From the NCBI GenBank assembly GCA_902806415.1, contig CADCWN010000082.1, positions 1 to 35,748 on the forward strand: a DNA stretch of 35,748 nucleotides, read 5' to 3'. Below are positions 7,947 to 15,567 of the stretch, in pieces. This stretch comes from an uncultured Thermomicrobiales bacterium (GTDB taxonomy: Bacteria > Chloroflexota > Chloroflexia > Thermomicrobiales > CADCWN01). Within the stretch, counting starts at the first letter, position 1. The number at the start of each line of letters is the position of its first letter. Both the position numbers and the translations under genes were made by a program. The notes beneath the pieces were generated by a model, which saw only the letters and a program-made list of their open reading frames with translations, made no database searches and was not told the origin of the DNA.

Positions 7947-7984
7947 CCCGGAACCCCGCCCGAGGCGCACAAGTAGAGGCACGG

Positions 7985-8686
7985 ATGGACGAGCGCACGC
8001 CGACCCTGACGACCCCGGTCAGCCCCGACCCACCTCCCCCGCACGACACACGGTGGGAGGCGCTGCCCGAGGAGGTGCGCGCCCGGCTGCGAGCGCAGAC
8101 CCCCCCCCACGCGCCCGCCACCCCGCCGCTCTCGCCACGGATGCGCGCGTTCGTCCTGGCCGTCGATCGCGGCGTCCTGGCCGTCGCGCGCCATTGGGTG
8201 CTGGCGATCAATATCATCGGCGGGCTCTACGCCGGGTTGCCGCTCCTCGGCCCCTGGCTGCTCGCGAAGGGGCTGACCATCCCGGCCAATGCGATCTACT
8301 TCGTCTATGGCCTCACCTGCCACCAGATGCCCGAGCGGTCGTTCTTCGTCTTCGGCCACAAGATGTGCTATTGCCAGCGGTGCTGTGCGATCTACAGCGG
8401 TATCTTCCTCTTCGGGTTGCTCTACCCGCTCGTGGCGCGGATCACCAGGCCGCTGCGCTGGCGCTGGATGTTCCTGCTCTGGCTGCCGATGGCGCTCGAC
8501 GGCTTCACTCAACTGTTCGGGTTGCGGGAAAGCAACTGGCAATTGCGCGTGATCACCGGGGGGCTCTTCGCCCTCTCCTGCGTCTGGGTGGCGTTCCCGT
8601 ACCTCGAGCGCGCGTTCGCCGAGATGCGCCGGGATCTGGAAGCCCGTTTCCGATGGATCGAGCGGTCGGTAGCCGGTAGTCGGTAG
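7985..8686 (+). CDS. DUF2085 membrane protein
   Basis: The 233-residue protein has a proline-rich soluble N-terminus (1-50) and then about four hydrophobic segments. The DUF2085 signature is present: TCHQMPERSFFVFGHK (C112, H113), then CYCQRCCAIYSG with C128, C130, C133 and C134. The Cys/His cluster facing the membrane suggests metal or redox binding, but the family has no settled function. The start is supported by AGAGGCACGG before ATG. The C-terminus reads SVAGSR and stops at TAG inside a run of heptamer repeats (8666-8686), much as larB ends. A terminator-like hairpin follows at 8706-8734. Confidence 0.85.
   Translation: MDERTPTLTTPVSPDPPPPHDTRWEALPEEVRARLRAQTPPHAPATPPLSPRMRAFVLAVDRGVLAVARHWVLAINIIGGLYAGLPLLGPWLLAKGLTIPANAIYFVYGLTCHQMPERSFFVFGHKMCYCQRCCAIYSGIFLFGLLYPLVARITRPLRWRWMFLLWLPMALDGFTQLFGLRESNWQLRVITGGLFALSCVWVAFPYLERAFAEMRRDLEARFRWIERSVAGSR
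8666..8686. repeat. Heptamer repeat at the end of the DUF2085 gene
   Basis: Two copies of TCGGTAG flank one CCGGTAG. They are the same unit, in another register, as the GTAGTCG repeats beside larE. No complementary arm is visible nearby, so this looks like a single arm. The repeat encodes the C-terminal residues and stop codon of the preceding gene. Confidence 0.75.
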
Positions 8687-8705
8687 CAGTTTCCACTTGA
8701 ACGAC

Positions 8706-8734
8706 GGCGGGCGGTGCCAGCCACACCGCCCGCC
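8706..8734 (+). terminator. Terminator-like hairpin after DUF2085
   Basis: GGCGGGCGGTG (8706-8716) pairs perfectly with CACCGCCCGCC (8724-8734) over a seven-base loop, 20 bases past the stop. No T run follows, so it may only stabilise the 3' end or pause transcription. Confidence 0.5.
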
Positions 8735-8791
8735 CGGAGGATGGGGGGAGAGCGCTTTCGCCACGTGCCCTCACCCCCGTACATTAATGGA

Positions 8792-8825
8792 CGCGCGCGG
8801 CGCGCAAAAGTTCCCGCCGCGCGCG
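8792..8825 (+). other. GC hairpin in the leader of the 109-aa membrane protein gene
   Basis: CGCGCGCGGCG (8792-8802) is complementary to CGCCGCGCGCG (8815-8825), with a 12-base loop containing AAAAG. It ends 20 bases before the ATG at 8846 and could mask or punctuate the ribosome site. Function not known. Confidence 0.45.
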
Positions 8826-8845
8826 GCGTCTGAGGTTGTCGGACG

Positions 8846-9175
8846 ATGGAGCAATTCGAGCCTCGTGGCACGGGAAATGCATCGGTCTTCGGTGCGACGG
8901 AGAGTGTCCTGCTCCTGGCTGCGGCGGTGGAATCGATCCTGGTGGGGGGACTGGCGCTCATCGCCAGCCGCGTTGGTAACGGCAGCAACGCCGGGGCGAT
9001 CTTTCTGCGCCTGAACGATTTCCTGCTAGGGCCTTTCGCCTTGTTGCCTCTCCCCGGCGACGGGTTGGGGGCGACCATCGGGCGACAGATCGCGGCGATC
9101 GTGGGGTATGGCCTCTTCTTCCTCTTGATCATTGGCGGGGTGTCCTGGCTCGATCGGCGGCGGGTATTCTCCTAA
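8846..9175 (+). CDS. Hypothetical 109-aa two-helix membrane protein
   Basis: I do not recognise the family. Hydrophobic segments at about 17-42 (VFGATESVLLLAAAVE onward) and 83-103 (IAAIVGYGLFFLLIIGG) frame a loop with GNGSNAGAIF and FLLGPFALLPLPGDG. A short basic tail WLDRRRVFS would sit in the cytoplasm. Codon use matches the neighbours, and the frame lies between two plus-strand genes, so it is probably real. The start has only a weak CTGAGG upstream. The loop and terminal layout resemble small YggT-like or integral-membrane accessory proteins, but no specific similarity is claimed. Confidence 0.65.
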   Translation: MEQFEPRGTGNASVFGATESVLLLAAAVESILVGGLALIASRVGNGSNAGAIFLRLNDFLLGPFALLPLPGDGLGATIGRQIAAIVGYGLFFLLIIGGVSWLDRRRVFS

Positions 9176-9278
9176 GGCTGGGGCGCGGGCCGGGTCGGCC
9201 CGATTCATCCCCTGCCAACCTGACCTTCGGCCCGTAGCGCGCAACCACCCCGGCAGACACCGAGCGGGGGAACTTTTC

Positions 9279-9629
9279 GTGCATAAGAACGAATTCATCC
9301 GGCAGGTGGCGAAAGAGAGCGGCCTGCCACAGACAACGGTGTCGCAGGTGCTCGGGGCGGCGGTGCGCGTGGTCGCGCGCTCGCTGGTGGCCGGGCAGAA
9401 GGTCGTCTGGACCGGCTTTGGCACGTTCGAGATGCGCCGCCGCAGCCGTCGCCACGGGATTAACCCGCAGACGCGCGAGCGGATCATGATCGATTCGACC
9501 CTCACGCCCGGCTTCACCGCTTCCTCGACGTTCAAGGGTCGTGTCCTGAGTCAGCTCGACGACCAGTCGACCGTCGTGGCCGATGACGACGAGGCCGAGG
9601 AATTGGTGCCGGTGGAAGCCCGCGCGTGA
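9279..9629 (+). CDS. HU/IHF-family DNA-binding protein with acidic tail
   Basis: Residues 1-90 are a standard HU fold: KNEFIRQVAKESGLPQTTV helices, the GFGTF turn at 46-50, the beta-arm region with NPQT at 62-65, and LTPGFTASSTFKGRV at the end. HU dimers bend and compact DNA. A GTG at 9279 is taken as start: the upstream in-frame residues are proline/glycine-rich and unlike HU, and the next codons match the family's first helix. At 116 residues it is about 25 longer than typical. The extra tail (SQLDDQSTVVADDDEAEELV) is strongly acidic and could temper DNA binding. The arm has RRRSRRHG, an unusually basic stretch. Confidence 0.88.
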   Translation: MHKNEFIRQVAKESGLPQTTVSQVLGAAVRVVARSLVAGQKVVWTGFGTFEMRRRSRRHGINPQTRERIMIDSTLTPGFTASSTFKGRVLSQLDDQSTVVADDDEAEELVPVEARA

Positions 9630-9727
9630 GCCGCGCGGCGCGGCGTGCTATCCTGTAGGGGTCGAGTGTGGCCCGGTTGCTCTCCGGCGACTCGGGCTCT
9701 TCATTGAGAAGGGAAGAAGCGGGAACG

Positions 9728-9850
9728 ATGAATAGTTTGGCGCGGAACACCGTGCGCGGTGTCCTCGGTATCGTCATGGCCGCCGCCGCGAACTGGCTGG
9801 TCAACTACATCGTCGATCGGATCTTCGGCCCCGAGGAGGAGTACGAGTAA
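9728..9850 (+). CDS. 40-aa putative membrane-associated peptide
   Basis: The 40-residue product has a basic start (MNSLARNTVRG), one hydrophobic or amphipathic helix (VLGIVMAAAANWLVNYIV) and an acidic end (FGPEEEYE). This is a plausible single-span small protein. GAAGGGAAGAAGCGGGAACG lies directly upstream as a purine-rich ribosome site, and TATCCT at 9649-9654 could be a -10. It sits 28 bases before the lipid kinase gene in the same direction. Family unknown. Confidence 0.6.
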   Translation: MNSLARNTVRGVLGIVMAAAANWLVNYIVDRIFGPEEEYE

Positions 9851-9878
9851 GCGGGGCCGCGCGGGGCGCGACGCGGTG

Positions 9879-10940
9879 ATGCCGATCGGGCGACCATTCG
9901 GGGTTTGGGGTGCGGCTCCCCCCGCCGTCGCGCCCGATCTGCCGGGGAGTGTCGCCGTGCCGCCCCCTTCACGGCTGCTGGTGGTGGTCCTGAATCCTAG
10001 CACGCGCCGGTTCGCTGCGGATCAGCTCATTGAAATCTTGCGGCGTGAACTCGGCGCGGACTACGCGGTCCGGCTTCTCGAAACCCACCCCGAGCGCGAT
10101 ACCGCCGCCGCCGTGCGCGCCATCGTCGACGAGGCGACGGTCGTTCTGGCCTGTGGCGGCGATGGGACGGTGAACGCTGTCGCCTCCGGCCTTGTCGGTC
10201 GCCCGACCCCGCTGGCGATACTCCCCGGTGGCACGACCAATATCATCGCCCAGGGTCTCGGTATCCCCGCCGACCCGCTGGCGATCTGCCAGATCCTGCG
10301 CGGCGACGCCCTGACGGTGGCGATCGACGTGGCGCAGATCGGCGAACACTATCTCCTCCATATGGGTGGAGCTGGCTATGACGCGCACGTGATGGGGGTG
10401 ACCAGCCGCGCCGCGAAGCGCGGCTTCGGGCTGGGTGCCTACGTTGTATTCGGCGCGCGGGGGCTTCTCGATCAGCCGATCGTCGATTTCACGATCCGGA
10501 TCGATGGGCGCACGATCCGCGAGCGCGGCTGGATGGCCCTCGTCGCCAACGGCGGCGATGTTCTCACGCGCGGGCTGCGGCTCGGCCCGCACATCAGCAC
10601 CACCGACGGGATGCTCGATCTCGTCCTCTTCACCGCGCCCGGTTTCCTCGACGCTGCGGCCTCGCTCCTCTCGATCGTCGCGCGGCACTATCGCTCGCCG
10701 TATCTGCGCTACGAGCGGGGGAAGCAGATCGAGATCCACGCCGATCCGCCCCTGCCGGTCGAGTTCGACGGCGACCCGGCTGGCACCACGCCGTTCATCG
10801 CTGAGGTGCTGCCTGGGGCGCTGAATGTGCTCGTCCCCCCGCCGGGGAATGGGCGGCTGCTCGGCCCCTGGCTGCGCCGCAACCTCGCGAACCTCCTGCC
10901 GCCCCAGGGCGCGACGGGGGTCTTGCCCGCCGAGTATTGA
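9879..10940 (+). CDS. Diacylglycerol/lipid kinase family protein (DAGK catalytic domain)
   Basis: The enzyme class phosphorylates diacylglycerol, sphingoid or related lipids with ATP at the membrane. The 353-residue protein has NPST near 39, the nucleotide-binding GGDGT at 93-97, PGGTTN at 116-121 and a C-terminal beta domain with GAGYDAHV and LVANGG, the pattern of DgkB/YegS proteins. The first 30 residues are proline-rich and outside the family, so the true start could lie later; ATG 9879 is the first plausible one after the 40-aa gene. The 3' end converges with the minus-strand gene at 10978. The lipid substrate cannot be read from the sequence. Confidence 0.9.
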   Translation: MPIGRPFGVWGAAPPAVAPDLPGSVAVPPPSRLLVVVLNPSTRRFAADQLIEILRRELGADYAVRLLETHPERDTAAAVRAIVDEATVVLACGGDGTVNAVASGLVGRPTPLAILPGGTTNIIAQGLGIPADPLAICQILRGDALTVAIDVAQIGEHYLLHMGGAGYDAHVMGVTSRAAKRGFGLGAYVVFGARGLLDQPIVDFTIRIDGRTIRERGWMALVANGGDVLTRGLRLGPHISTTDGMLDLVLFTAPGFLDAAASLLSIVARHYRSPYLRYERGKQIEIHADPPLPVEFDGDPAGTTPFIAEVLPGALNVLVPPPGNGRLLGPWLRRNLANLLPPQGATGVLPAEY

Positions 10941-10977
10941 GTCGTGCGCGGCCCCGGTGCGCGGCGCTCACGCGCCC

Positions 10978-11568
10978 CTACTCCCCCTTGCCGCCCGCCG
11001 CCGCCCACAGCGCCTGCCCGACGGCGTGCGCCGCCCACGGCGTGTCCGGGGTGCTGAGGGCGGTCGCGCGCTCGCGCAGTCGCTCGGCGTAGCGGGCATA
11101 GTAACCGGCGGTGAAGGCGACCGCGCCGAGGTCGGGGATTTGCTGCGCGACCAGTTCGTCGAAGAACGGGTAGATCTCGGGGCGGACGGCGGCGAGGACG
11201 GCGGAGGCCGTCGCCGGGCCGACACCGGCCAACTGCGCCAGGCGCGCGAGTGGCTTGCGCGGGTCGGGGAGGAGCGCGAACGTCTCCCCGCTCAGGCGCG
11301 CGACCTCGGCGGGATCGTTGCCGCGCACCAGCGCGAGGTTGCGCGCCCGCCAGACGCCGCGCTTCATCTTCCACTCAGTCACGCGGATCATCTCGTCATG
11401 GGTGACATGGAGCGGCGTACGCCCGGTGATCGCCCCGGCAAACTCCTCCCGATACCAGCGATCAAGATCGGCGAGGCGCGACACCCCCTGACCGGCAATC
11501 ACCTCGGGGTAGCGCGCCAGCGCTCGCGACCACGTCTGTAGATCGGCGCTCGTCCATAGCTCATCCAT
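10978..11568 (-). CDS. Conserved helix-hairpin-helix-containing protein of unknown function
   Basis: The 196-residue product has a segment LAQLAGVGPATASAVLAAVRP at about 109-129. It reads as a helix-hairpin-helix like those of DNA glycosylases (HhH-GPD), followed by an IYPFFDEL stretch that in glycosylase-like proteins holds an acidic residue. The N-terminus (WSRALARYPEVI, HVTHDEMIRVTEWKMKRGVWR) is found in uncharacterised bacterial and eukaryotic proteins of this type. No catalytic assignment is safe. It may bind DNA or be a glycosylase relative. The start has a weak ribosome site (TTGAGCG). It lies alone, converging with the lipid kinase. Confidence 0.7.
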   Translation of the reverse strand: MDELWTSADLQTWSRALARYPEVIAGQGVSRLADLDRWYREEFAGAITGRTPLHVTHDEMIRVTEWKMKRGVWRARNLALVRGNDPAEVARLSGETFALLPDPRKPLARLAQLAGVGPATASAVLAAVRPEIYPFFDELVAQQIPDLGAVAFTAGYYARYAERLRERATALSTPDTPWAAHAVGQALWAAAGGKGE

Positions 11569-11626
11569 CGCTCAACGCCGCCACTGTGGTGCGCCCATCG
11601 GTTGCTCCTCCTGATAGTAGCGCGCG

Positions 11627-11815
11627 AGTGACCCCTCCCCGCCGCCCCGGCGGCGAAGAACCCTGGAGGGAGAGGGCAAGAGGATGGCCCCGAGTGTGCA
11701 AGTCCTCCCCCCCCTCTCCTGGAATCGGGAGAGGGGGTGCCGAGCGCACATTGTCCTGACTTGCAGCAGGATGAATCCGGTTCATCCGGAGCGAGGCGGG
11801 GGTGAGGGCCATCTC
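11627..11815. repeat. Gene-free stretch with C/G-rich dispersed palindromes
   Basis: Between the genes ending at 11568 and 11999 there is no supported gene. The stretch holds CGCCGCC-CC-GGCGGCG (11639-11654), a CCTCTCC...GGAGAGG hairpin (about 11711-11733), and GGGGGTGAGGGCCA (about 11800-11813). The same words in similar order occur at 19922-19980. It looks like one or two diverged copies of a dispersed intergenic repeat. Confidence 0.55.
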
Positions 11816-11911
11816 TGCCATCTGCCTTCTCCTTGCCGCGTGCCGGTTGTCCACTCTCGTTTGCTGGGCGTGGTCTCTGCAATCGGCCCCCAGGGCGGAT
11901 ATTCTCTCACA

Positions 11912-11952
11912 AGCGCGCCCCCGATCCGTACCGGACGGATCGGGGGCGCGCT
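11912..11952 (-). terminator. Strong hairpin at the end of the DUF2089-DUF4097 operon
   Basis: AGCGCGCCCCCGATCCGT (11912-11929) pairs perfectly over 18 bases with 11935-11952 around a 5-base loop. It begins 46 bases beyond the DUF4097 stop on the minus strand. There is no T run, but its stability makes a terminator or RNA 3' stabiliser likely. Confidence 0.6.
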
Positions 11953-11998
11953 CTATGCTCATTGATGACCGAGCCAAGAGCCCACCGGTGGCCTTCGC

Positions 11999-13930
11999 TC
12001 AGGTGTCGAGTTGGCGGAGGAGCAGCAGCGCCTCGTCGGTCGTGATCTCGCCGCCGCGCAGCGCCTCCAGGATTTCGAGGCGGGCCTGTTCCCCATTCGG
12101 CTGTGCTGTCGCGCTGTCGTCATCGGCGTCGCCCGCAGCGAGCGGTGCCTCGGTCGGCGTCGCGGTGCGCTCCGGCGCGGGCAGGGCGATGACCGCTGGT
12201 GGGTCAGCCTGGGCGGTCGCGTCGGCCTCCACAGTGCTGTCGCTCGGGACAGGCTTTGCCACGGGTGCCGCTGTGTCGTTGAGCGTGCTGTCGGGCGCGA
12301 CCGTGTCGGCGGCGTAGGTCGGGACAGTTGGGAGCACGGGCGGCGCGGGCGGCAGCGGCCCTTCCGGGGCCAGCGGCGGGAACGGCGGCACCGGTGGGAT
12401 CGGTGGTACCGGTGCCGCTGCGGCGACGGGTGGTGTCGGCGGGGTCATCCCCGTCGGCCAGAGTTCGGTGTCGGGCCAGCCGCGCCGATCCCGCGCCGTG
12501 TCGGCCTCGGTCGTCGGGATGGTCGCGGCGTGGGTCGCGGCGGTCTGCTCCGCCGCACGCGGCGACGTATCGCTCGCCGCGCTGCTGGTGGCCTCGCCAC
12601 GACCGGCGCGCAGTGTCAGATCGCCGCTGACGGTGCGGACGCGCAGCCGGGTCTCGCCCTCGACGGCGCGGGCCGGGTCGCCGAGCAGGTATTCCCAGCG
12701 ATTGCGCCCGCGCCGCCGTTCCCGGCGACCCTCTTGCTCGCGGCCGTGCCGGACCTCGTGTCCGACGCCATGCCGGAAATTGTGCAGGTTGATTCGCATC
12801 CCCGGCATCTGCACAGAGTCGTCGTCGATCCGCAGGAAGCCACCGACATCGATCCCGTCTTTGCCGATCCGCAAGCCGGGTAGATCGATCTCGGGGCCAG
12901 CGAAGCCGCCTTCGCGCCCGCCGTCGAACTCGTCGTCGTCCAGCGGTGCGCGCCAATCCTCATCCGCGTGGCGATGGGGCAAGGCGCAGCGGAACGAGCC
13001 GCTGACGGTGCGCCCGCTGAGGATCGCGCTGAGATCCGGCTGCGGGCGCAGGGTAATGTCGCCGCTGACCGTCCGCACCTCGTATTCGCCCGCCCCCAGC
13101 GCCGCCTCGACGAGGCATTCGCCGCTGGTGGTGTTGAGGTAGAACCCGCTCAGGTGGCTGTCGCGCACAATTAGCGAGCCGCTGTGACTCTTGAAGCCGA
13201 CCTGCCCGGCGAGATCGTGCCCCTGGGCGTCGCCGCTCATCGTCTGGATGACCAGATCGCCGTCGATCCCGCGCGTCGTCACATCGCCGCTGGCCGTCTG
13301 CGCCGACGCCGTGCCGGTGATCTCCCCGAGGCGGAGATTGCCGCTGGCGCTCTTCGCGGCCAGTTTGCCGCCGATCCGCGCGCAGTCGATGTTGCCGCTG
13401 GCCGACTGCACCGCGACCGAGCCCTCGATCCGCCCGACCTGGATCGGCCCGCTGCTCGTGGTGAGGGCCACATCGCAGCGGCGTGGCACGGTCACTTCCA
13501 GCCGCACCCGGTCGAGGTTGTTGCCGAGGGTCTTCATCGCCGCGCGGGTGTCGATCATCTCGCCGAGGTTCGTCGTCATCTCGCCGAGATTCTCGAAGAA
13601 GTCGCCGCGCCGACCGTCGAACGCTTTGGTGAGTCGCCGCACCTGCCGGTGGATGTCGCCCGCCGGTCGCGCCTTGATCGTGATCTCTCCGTTGAGCCGC
13701 GACTGGGTCTCCGCGACCAGATCGACCGGCACCGCCTCGCCGTTCGGCTTGACGGCGCGCACGGTCACCTCATCCGCCTCCGCGTCGCCGAGGACGCGCA
13801 ACGCGCCATTGATCATCGTGATGCTGACGCGCGGTGTCTCGTCGGCATCGACTGTGAAGCGCCGCGCGCCGTCATCCCGCCGTTCGCGCTGGCCGCTCTC
13901 CTGGCCGCGCTCCGCTTCCGGTAGTCCCAT
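11999..13930 (-). CDS. Large DUF4097 beta-repeat protein with Pro-rich region and C-terminal SHOCT-like module
   Basis: The 643-residue protein has a right-handed beta-repeat region, about 155-330, made of rungs with SASGN, TASGD, TMSGD, HSGS and TVSGD at roughly 19-residue spacing. This is the DUF4097 (putative adhesin, YvlB/LiaX-like) fold. One further TVSGD rung lies near 430. A proline-rich stretch (about 497-540) and a C-terminal helical module LEILEALRGGEITTDEALLL follow. No signal peptide or membrane segment is visible, so it probably works inside or at the membrane face. DUF4097 proteins act in cell-envelope stress signalling in Firmicutes. Start 13930 follows AGGAG eight bases upstream. 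It is the last gene of the operon that begins at 19123. Confidence 0.85.
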   Translation of the reverse strand: MGLPEAERGQESGQRERRDDGARRFTVDADETPRVSITMINGALRVLGDAEADEVTVRAVKPNGEAVPVDLVAETQSRLNGEITIKARPAGDIHRQVRRLTKAFDGRRGDFFENLGEMTTNLGEMIDTRAAMKTLGNNLDRVRLEVTVPRRCDVALTTSSGPIQVGRIEGSVAVQSASGNIDCARIGGKLAAKSASGNLRLGEITGTASAQTASGDVTTRGIDGDLVIQTMSGDAQGHDLAGQVGFKSHSGSLIVRDSHLSGFYLNTTSGECLVEAALGAGEYEVRTVSGDITLRPQPDLSAILSGRTVSGSFRCALPHRHADEDWRAPLDDDEFDGGREGGFAGPEIDLPGLRIGKDGIDVGGFLRIDDDSVQMPGMRINLHNFRHGVGHEVRHGREQEGRRERRRGRNRWEYLLGDPARAVEGETRLRVRTVSGDLTLRAGRGEATSSAASDTSPRAAEQTAATHAATIPTTEADTARDRRGWPDTELWPTGMTPPTPPVAAAAPVPPIPPVPPFPPLAPEGPLPPAPPVLPTVPTYAADTVAPDSTLNDTAAPVAKPVPSDSTVEADATAQADPPAVIALPAPERTATPTEAPLAAGDADDDSATAQPNGEQARLEILEALRGGEITTDEALLLLRQLDT

Positions 13931-14024
13931 GATCCGTGCTCCTTTCACATCCTCGCTCAGGGTGTCACTGCCGCCGTGGTCGTCCAGCGGGTCGCCTCTC
14001 TCGGCCCGGCGATGACGCGCCCCA

Positions 14025-14696
14025 CTATCGCGATGACTCGCCGGTTTGCAACTTAATCGAGGCGACGCCGCCGCTGATCGTCACGCGCACGGCCTCATCT
14101 GCGGTGGTGTGGGCGTCGTTGCTGTAGGTGTGGCCCGCGCGGCGCAGGCTGGGGGCGTCGATCGTGGCGACCGGGGCGCGCACCGCGACCTGCGCGCCGG
14201 TCGCCGTTGGCAAGCGGATGGTGGCGTTGATGACACCGCCTTTGATCGTCACCGCGAGCGGTCCCCGCGCCCCGGCGAGGTCGAGGGTGAGGTTCCCCGC
14301 GCCGGTCTCGATCGCCAGGGCGTCCAGCGCGAGGTCGCCGACGGTCAGCAGGGCGGTGACCGCGCCGACCTGCACCCGCAGATCGAGCGGCACCCCGTCT
14401 GCGAAGCGCAAGCCCCAGTGCTGGCGGGCGTTGCGCGTCGCGCCCTTACCCTGTCCCTCGGGCTGGCGCACGGTCAGGAGCCCCTGCCCGTCGCGGACCG
14501 CGTAGTCGAGTTCCGGTCGCCAGTCCGGCACGTTGTAGCTGAATGCGGCTTCGAGCAGGCGCGCCGCGCCACCGGCGATCGTCAACTCGCCCGCGCCCAT
14601 CCGGATCTCGGCGCGGACGGACTCCGCGCCCGCGCGCTCCGCGGTGCGCGCCTCGTCGATCATCGTTGGTTGTCCCGCGGTGGTCTGGTGACTCAT
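14025..14696 (-). CDS. Toast-rack / DUF4097-like beta protein
   Basis: The 223-residue protein opens with a segment EIRMGAGELTIAGGAARLLE, then FSYNVPDWRPELDYAVRDG and LLTVRQPEG. These fit the N-terminal toast_rack domain found with LiaF/DUF4097-type envelope proteins. The second half (LDLRVQVGAVTALLTVGDLAL, LDALAIETGAGNLTLDLAG) forms repeated beta rungs. There is no signal peptide or membrane helix. Start 14696 follows AAAGGAG with ten bases spacing. It lies 25 bases after the second permease and 94 before the DUF4097 gene. I infer a soluble envelope-stress sensor or partner of the transporter; function is not demonstrated. Confidence 0.75.
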   Translation of the reverse strand: MSHQTTAGQPTMIDEARTAERAGAESVRAEIRMGAGELTIAGGAARLLEAAFSYNVPDWRPELDYAVRDGQGLLTVRQPEGQGKGATRNARQHWGLRFADGVPLDLRVQVGAVTALLTVGDLALDALAIETGAGNLTLDLAGARGPLAVTIKGGVINATIRLPTATGAQVAVRAPVATIDAPSLRRAGHTYSNDAHTTADEAVRVTISGGVASIKLQTGESSR

Positions 14697-14721
14697 CGTA
14701 ACGAGGCTCCTTTCCCCATTA

Positions 14722-15567
14722 TCAGTAGAGGTCGAGTTCGCCGCGCAGCCGCACCGCCCGCTCGATCCAGCCGAAGGCCAGGATCCCGGCGAGCGGCAGG
14801 GCGACCGCGAACCCGGCGAGCGGCAGCAGTTGCGGGGCCAGTTCCGCGATACTCGCGCGGCCCAGCGCGGCGTCGGCGAGCGCCTGCATCCCATAGCCGA
14901 GCGGCAGGACGCGCGCCACCCAGCGCAGCGGGTCGGGGAGGAGCGCGACCGGGTAGTAGACGCCGCCGAGCAGGGTCAGGAATGGCGAAACGAGATTCGA
15001 GAAGGAGTTCGTCTTCTTGAGGTAGAGCCCGATCGCCGAGAAGATGATCCCGATCCCCCACAGCGACATCAGGAAGAGGGCCAGCGTCAACGCCAGCGCC
15101 GACCAGGACGGATCGAAGCGCACGCCGAGGGCGACATAACCGAAGATCAGCGCGACCGCCGCGCTCAACGCCGCCTCGAAGACGCCGACCAGCGCGAAGC
15201 CGGTCAGCCAGCTGAGGCGGGGGCAGGGGGCCAGGAAGAGGCCGATCAGCGTCCCTTTGACGCGCTCGCGATCGAGGATCTCGCCGACGAAGTAGATCGT
15301 GCTGAAGATGCTGGAGCTCGCCGCCAGCGCGACGACGGCGTAATTGAGCAAATCCCGGCGGTTGTCGCCGTAGATCAGCGCGACGATCCCGATCTGGAAG
15401 AGCGGGAGCGCCACCCAGGTCGCGAAGTAGCCGAGGAGTCCGCCGTGGCCCAGCCGCTCGGCGAGCATCGCCCGGTAGGAGGCGGCCAGCGCCCCCAGCG
15501 CGAGGCCCGGCCCGACCCGCTCGCCGACCTTAGTAGAGATCGAGATCGCCGGAGTGCTTGGCCGCAT
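14722..15567 (-). CDS. ABC-2 type permease (second of the pair)
   Basis: The 281-residue protein has six hydrophobic segments typical of ABC-2 permeases, including FATWVALPLFQIGIVALIYG, LTGFALVGVFEAALSAAVAL and FLTLLGGVYYPVALLPDPLR. The last is the usual GVYYPV-type motif of drug and polysaccharide exporters. It starts inside the end of the first permease gene (38-base overlap), after GGAAGGTGGAGT, so the two are translationally coupled. The C-terminus GELDLY closely matches SGDLDLY at the end of the first permease, so the two subunits may have arisen by duplication or share a docking tail. With the ATPase they should form a heterodimeric exporter; the substrate is unknown. Confidence 0.9.
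   Translation of the reverse strand: MRPSTPAISISTKVGERVGPGLALGALAASYRAMLAERLGHGGLLGYFATWVALPLFQIGIVALIYGDNRRDLLNYAVVALAASSSIFSTIYFVGEILDRERVKGTLIGLFLAPCPRLSWLTGFALVGVFEAALSAAVALIFGYVALGVRFDPSWSALALTLALFLMSLWGIGIIFSAIGLYLKKTNSFSNLVSPFLTLLGGVYYPVALLPDPLRWVARVLPLGYGMQALADAALGRASIAELAPQLLPLAGFAVALPLAGILAFGWIERAVRLRGELDLY

Noticed and set aside
6753..7982. A 409-codon minus-strand frame opposite the threonine aldolase
   Set aside because: It is a composition shadow. The aldolase motifs on the plus strand are complete.
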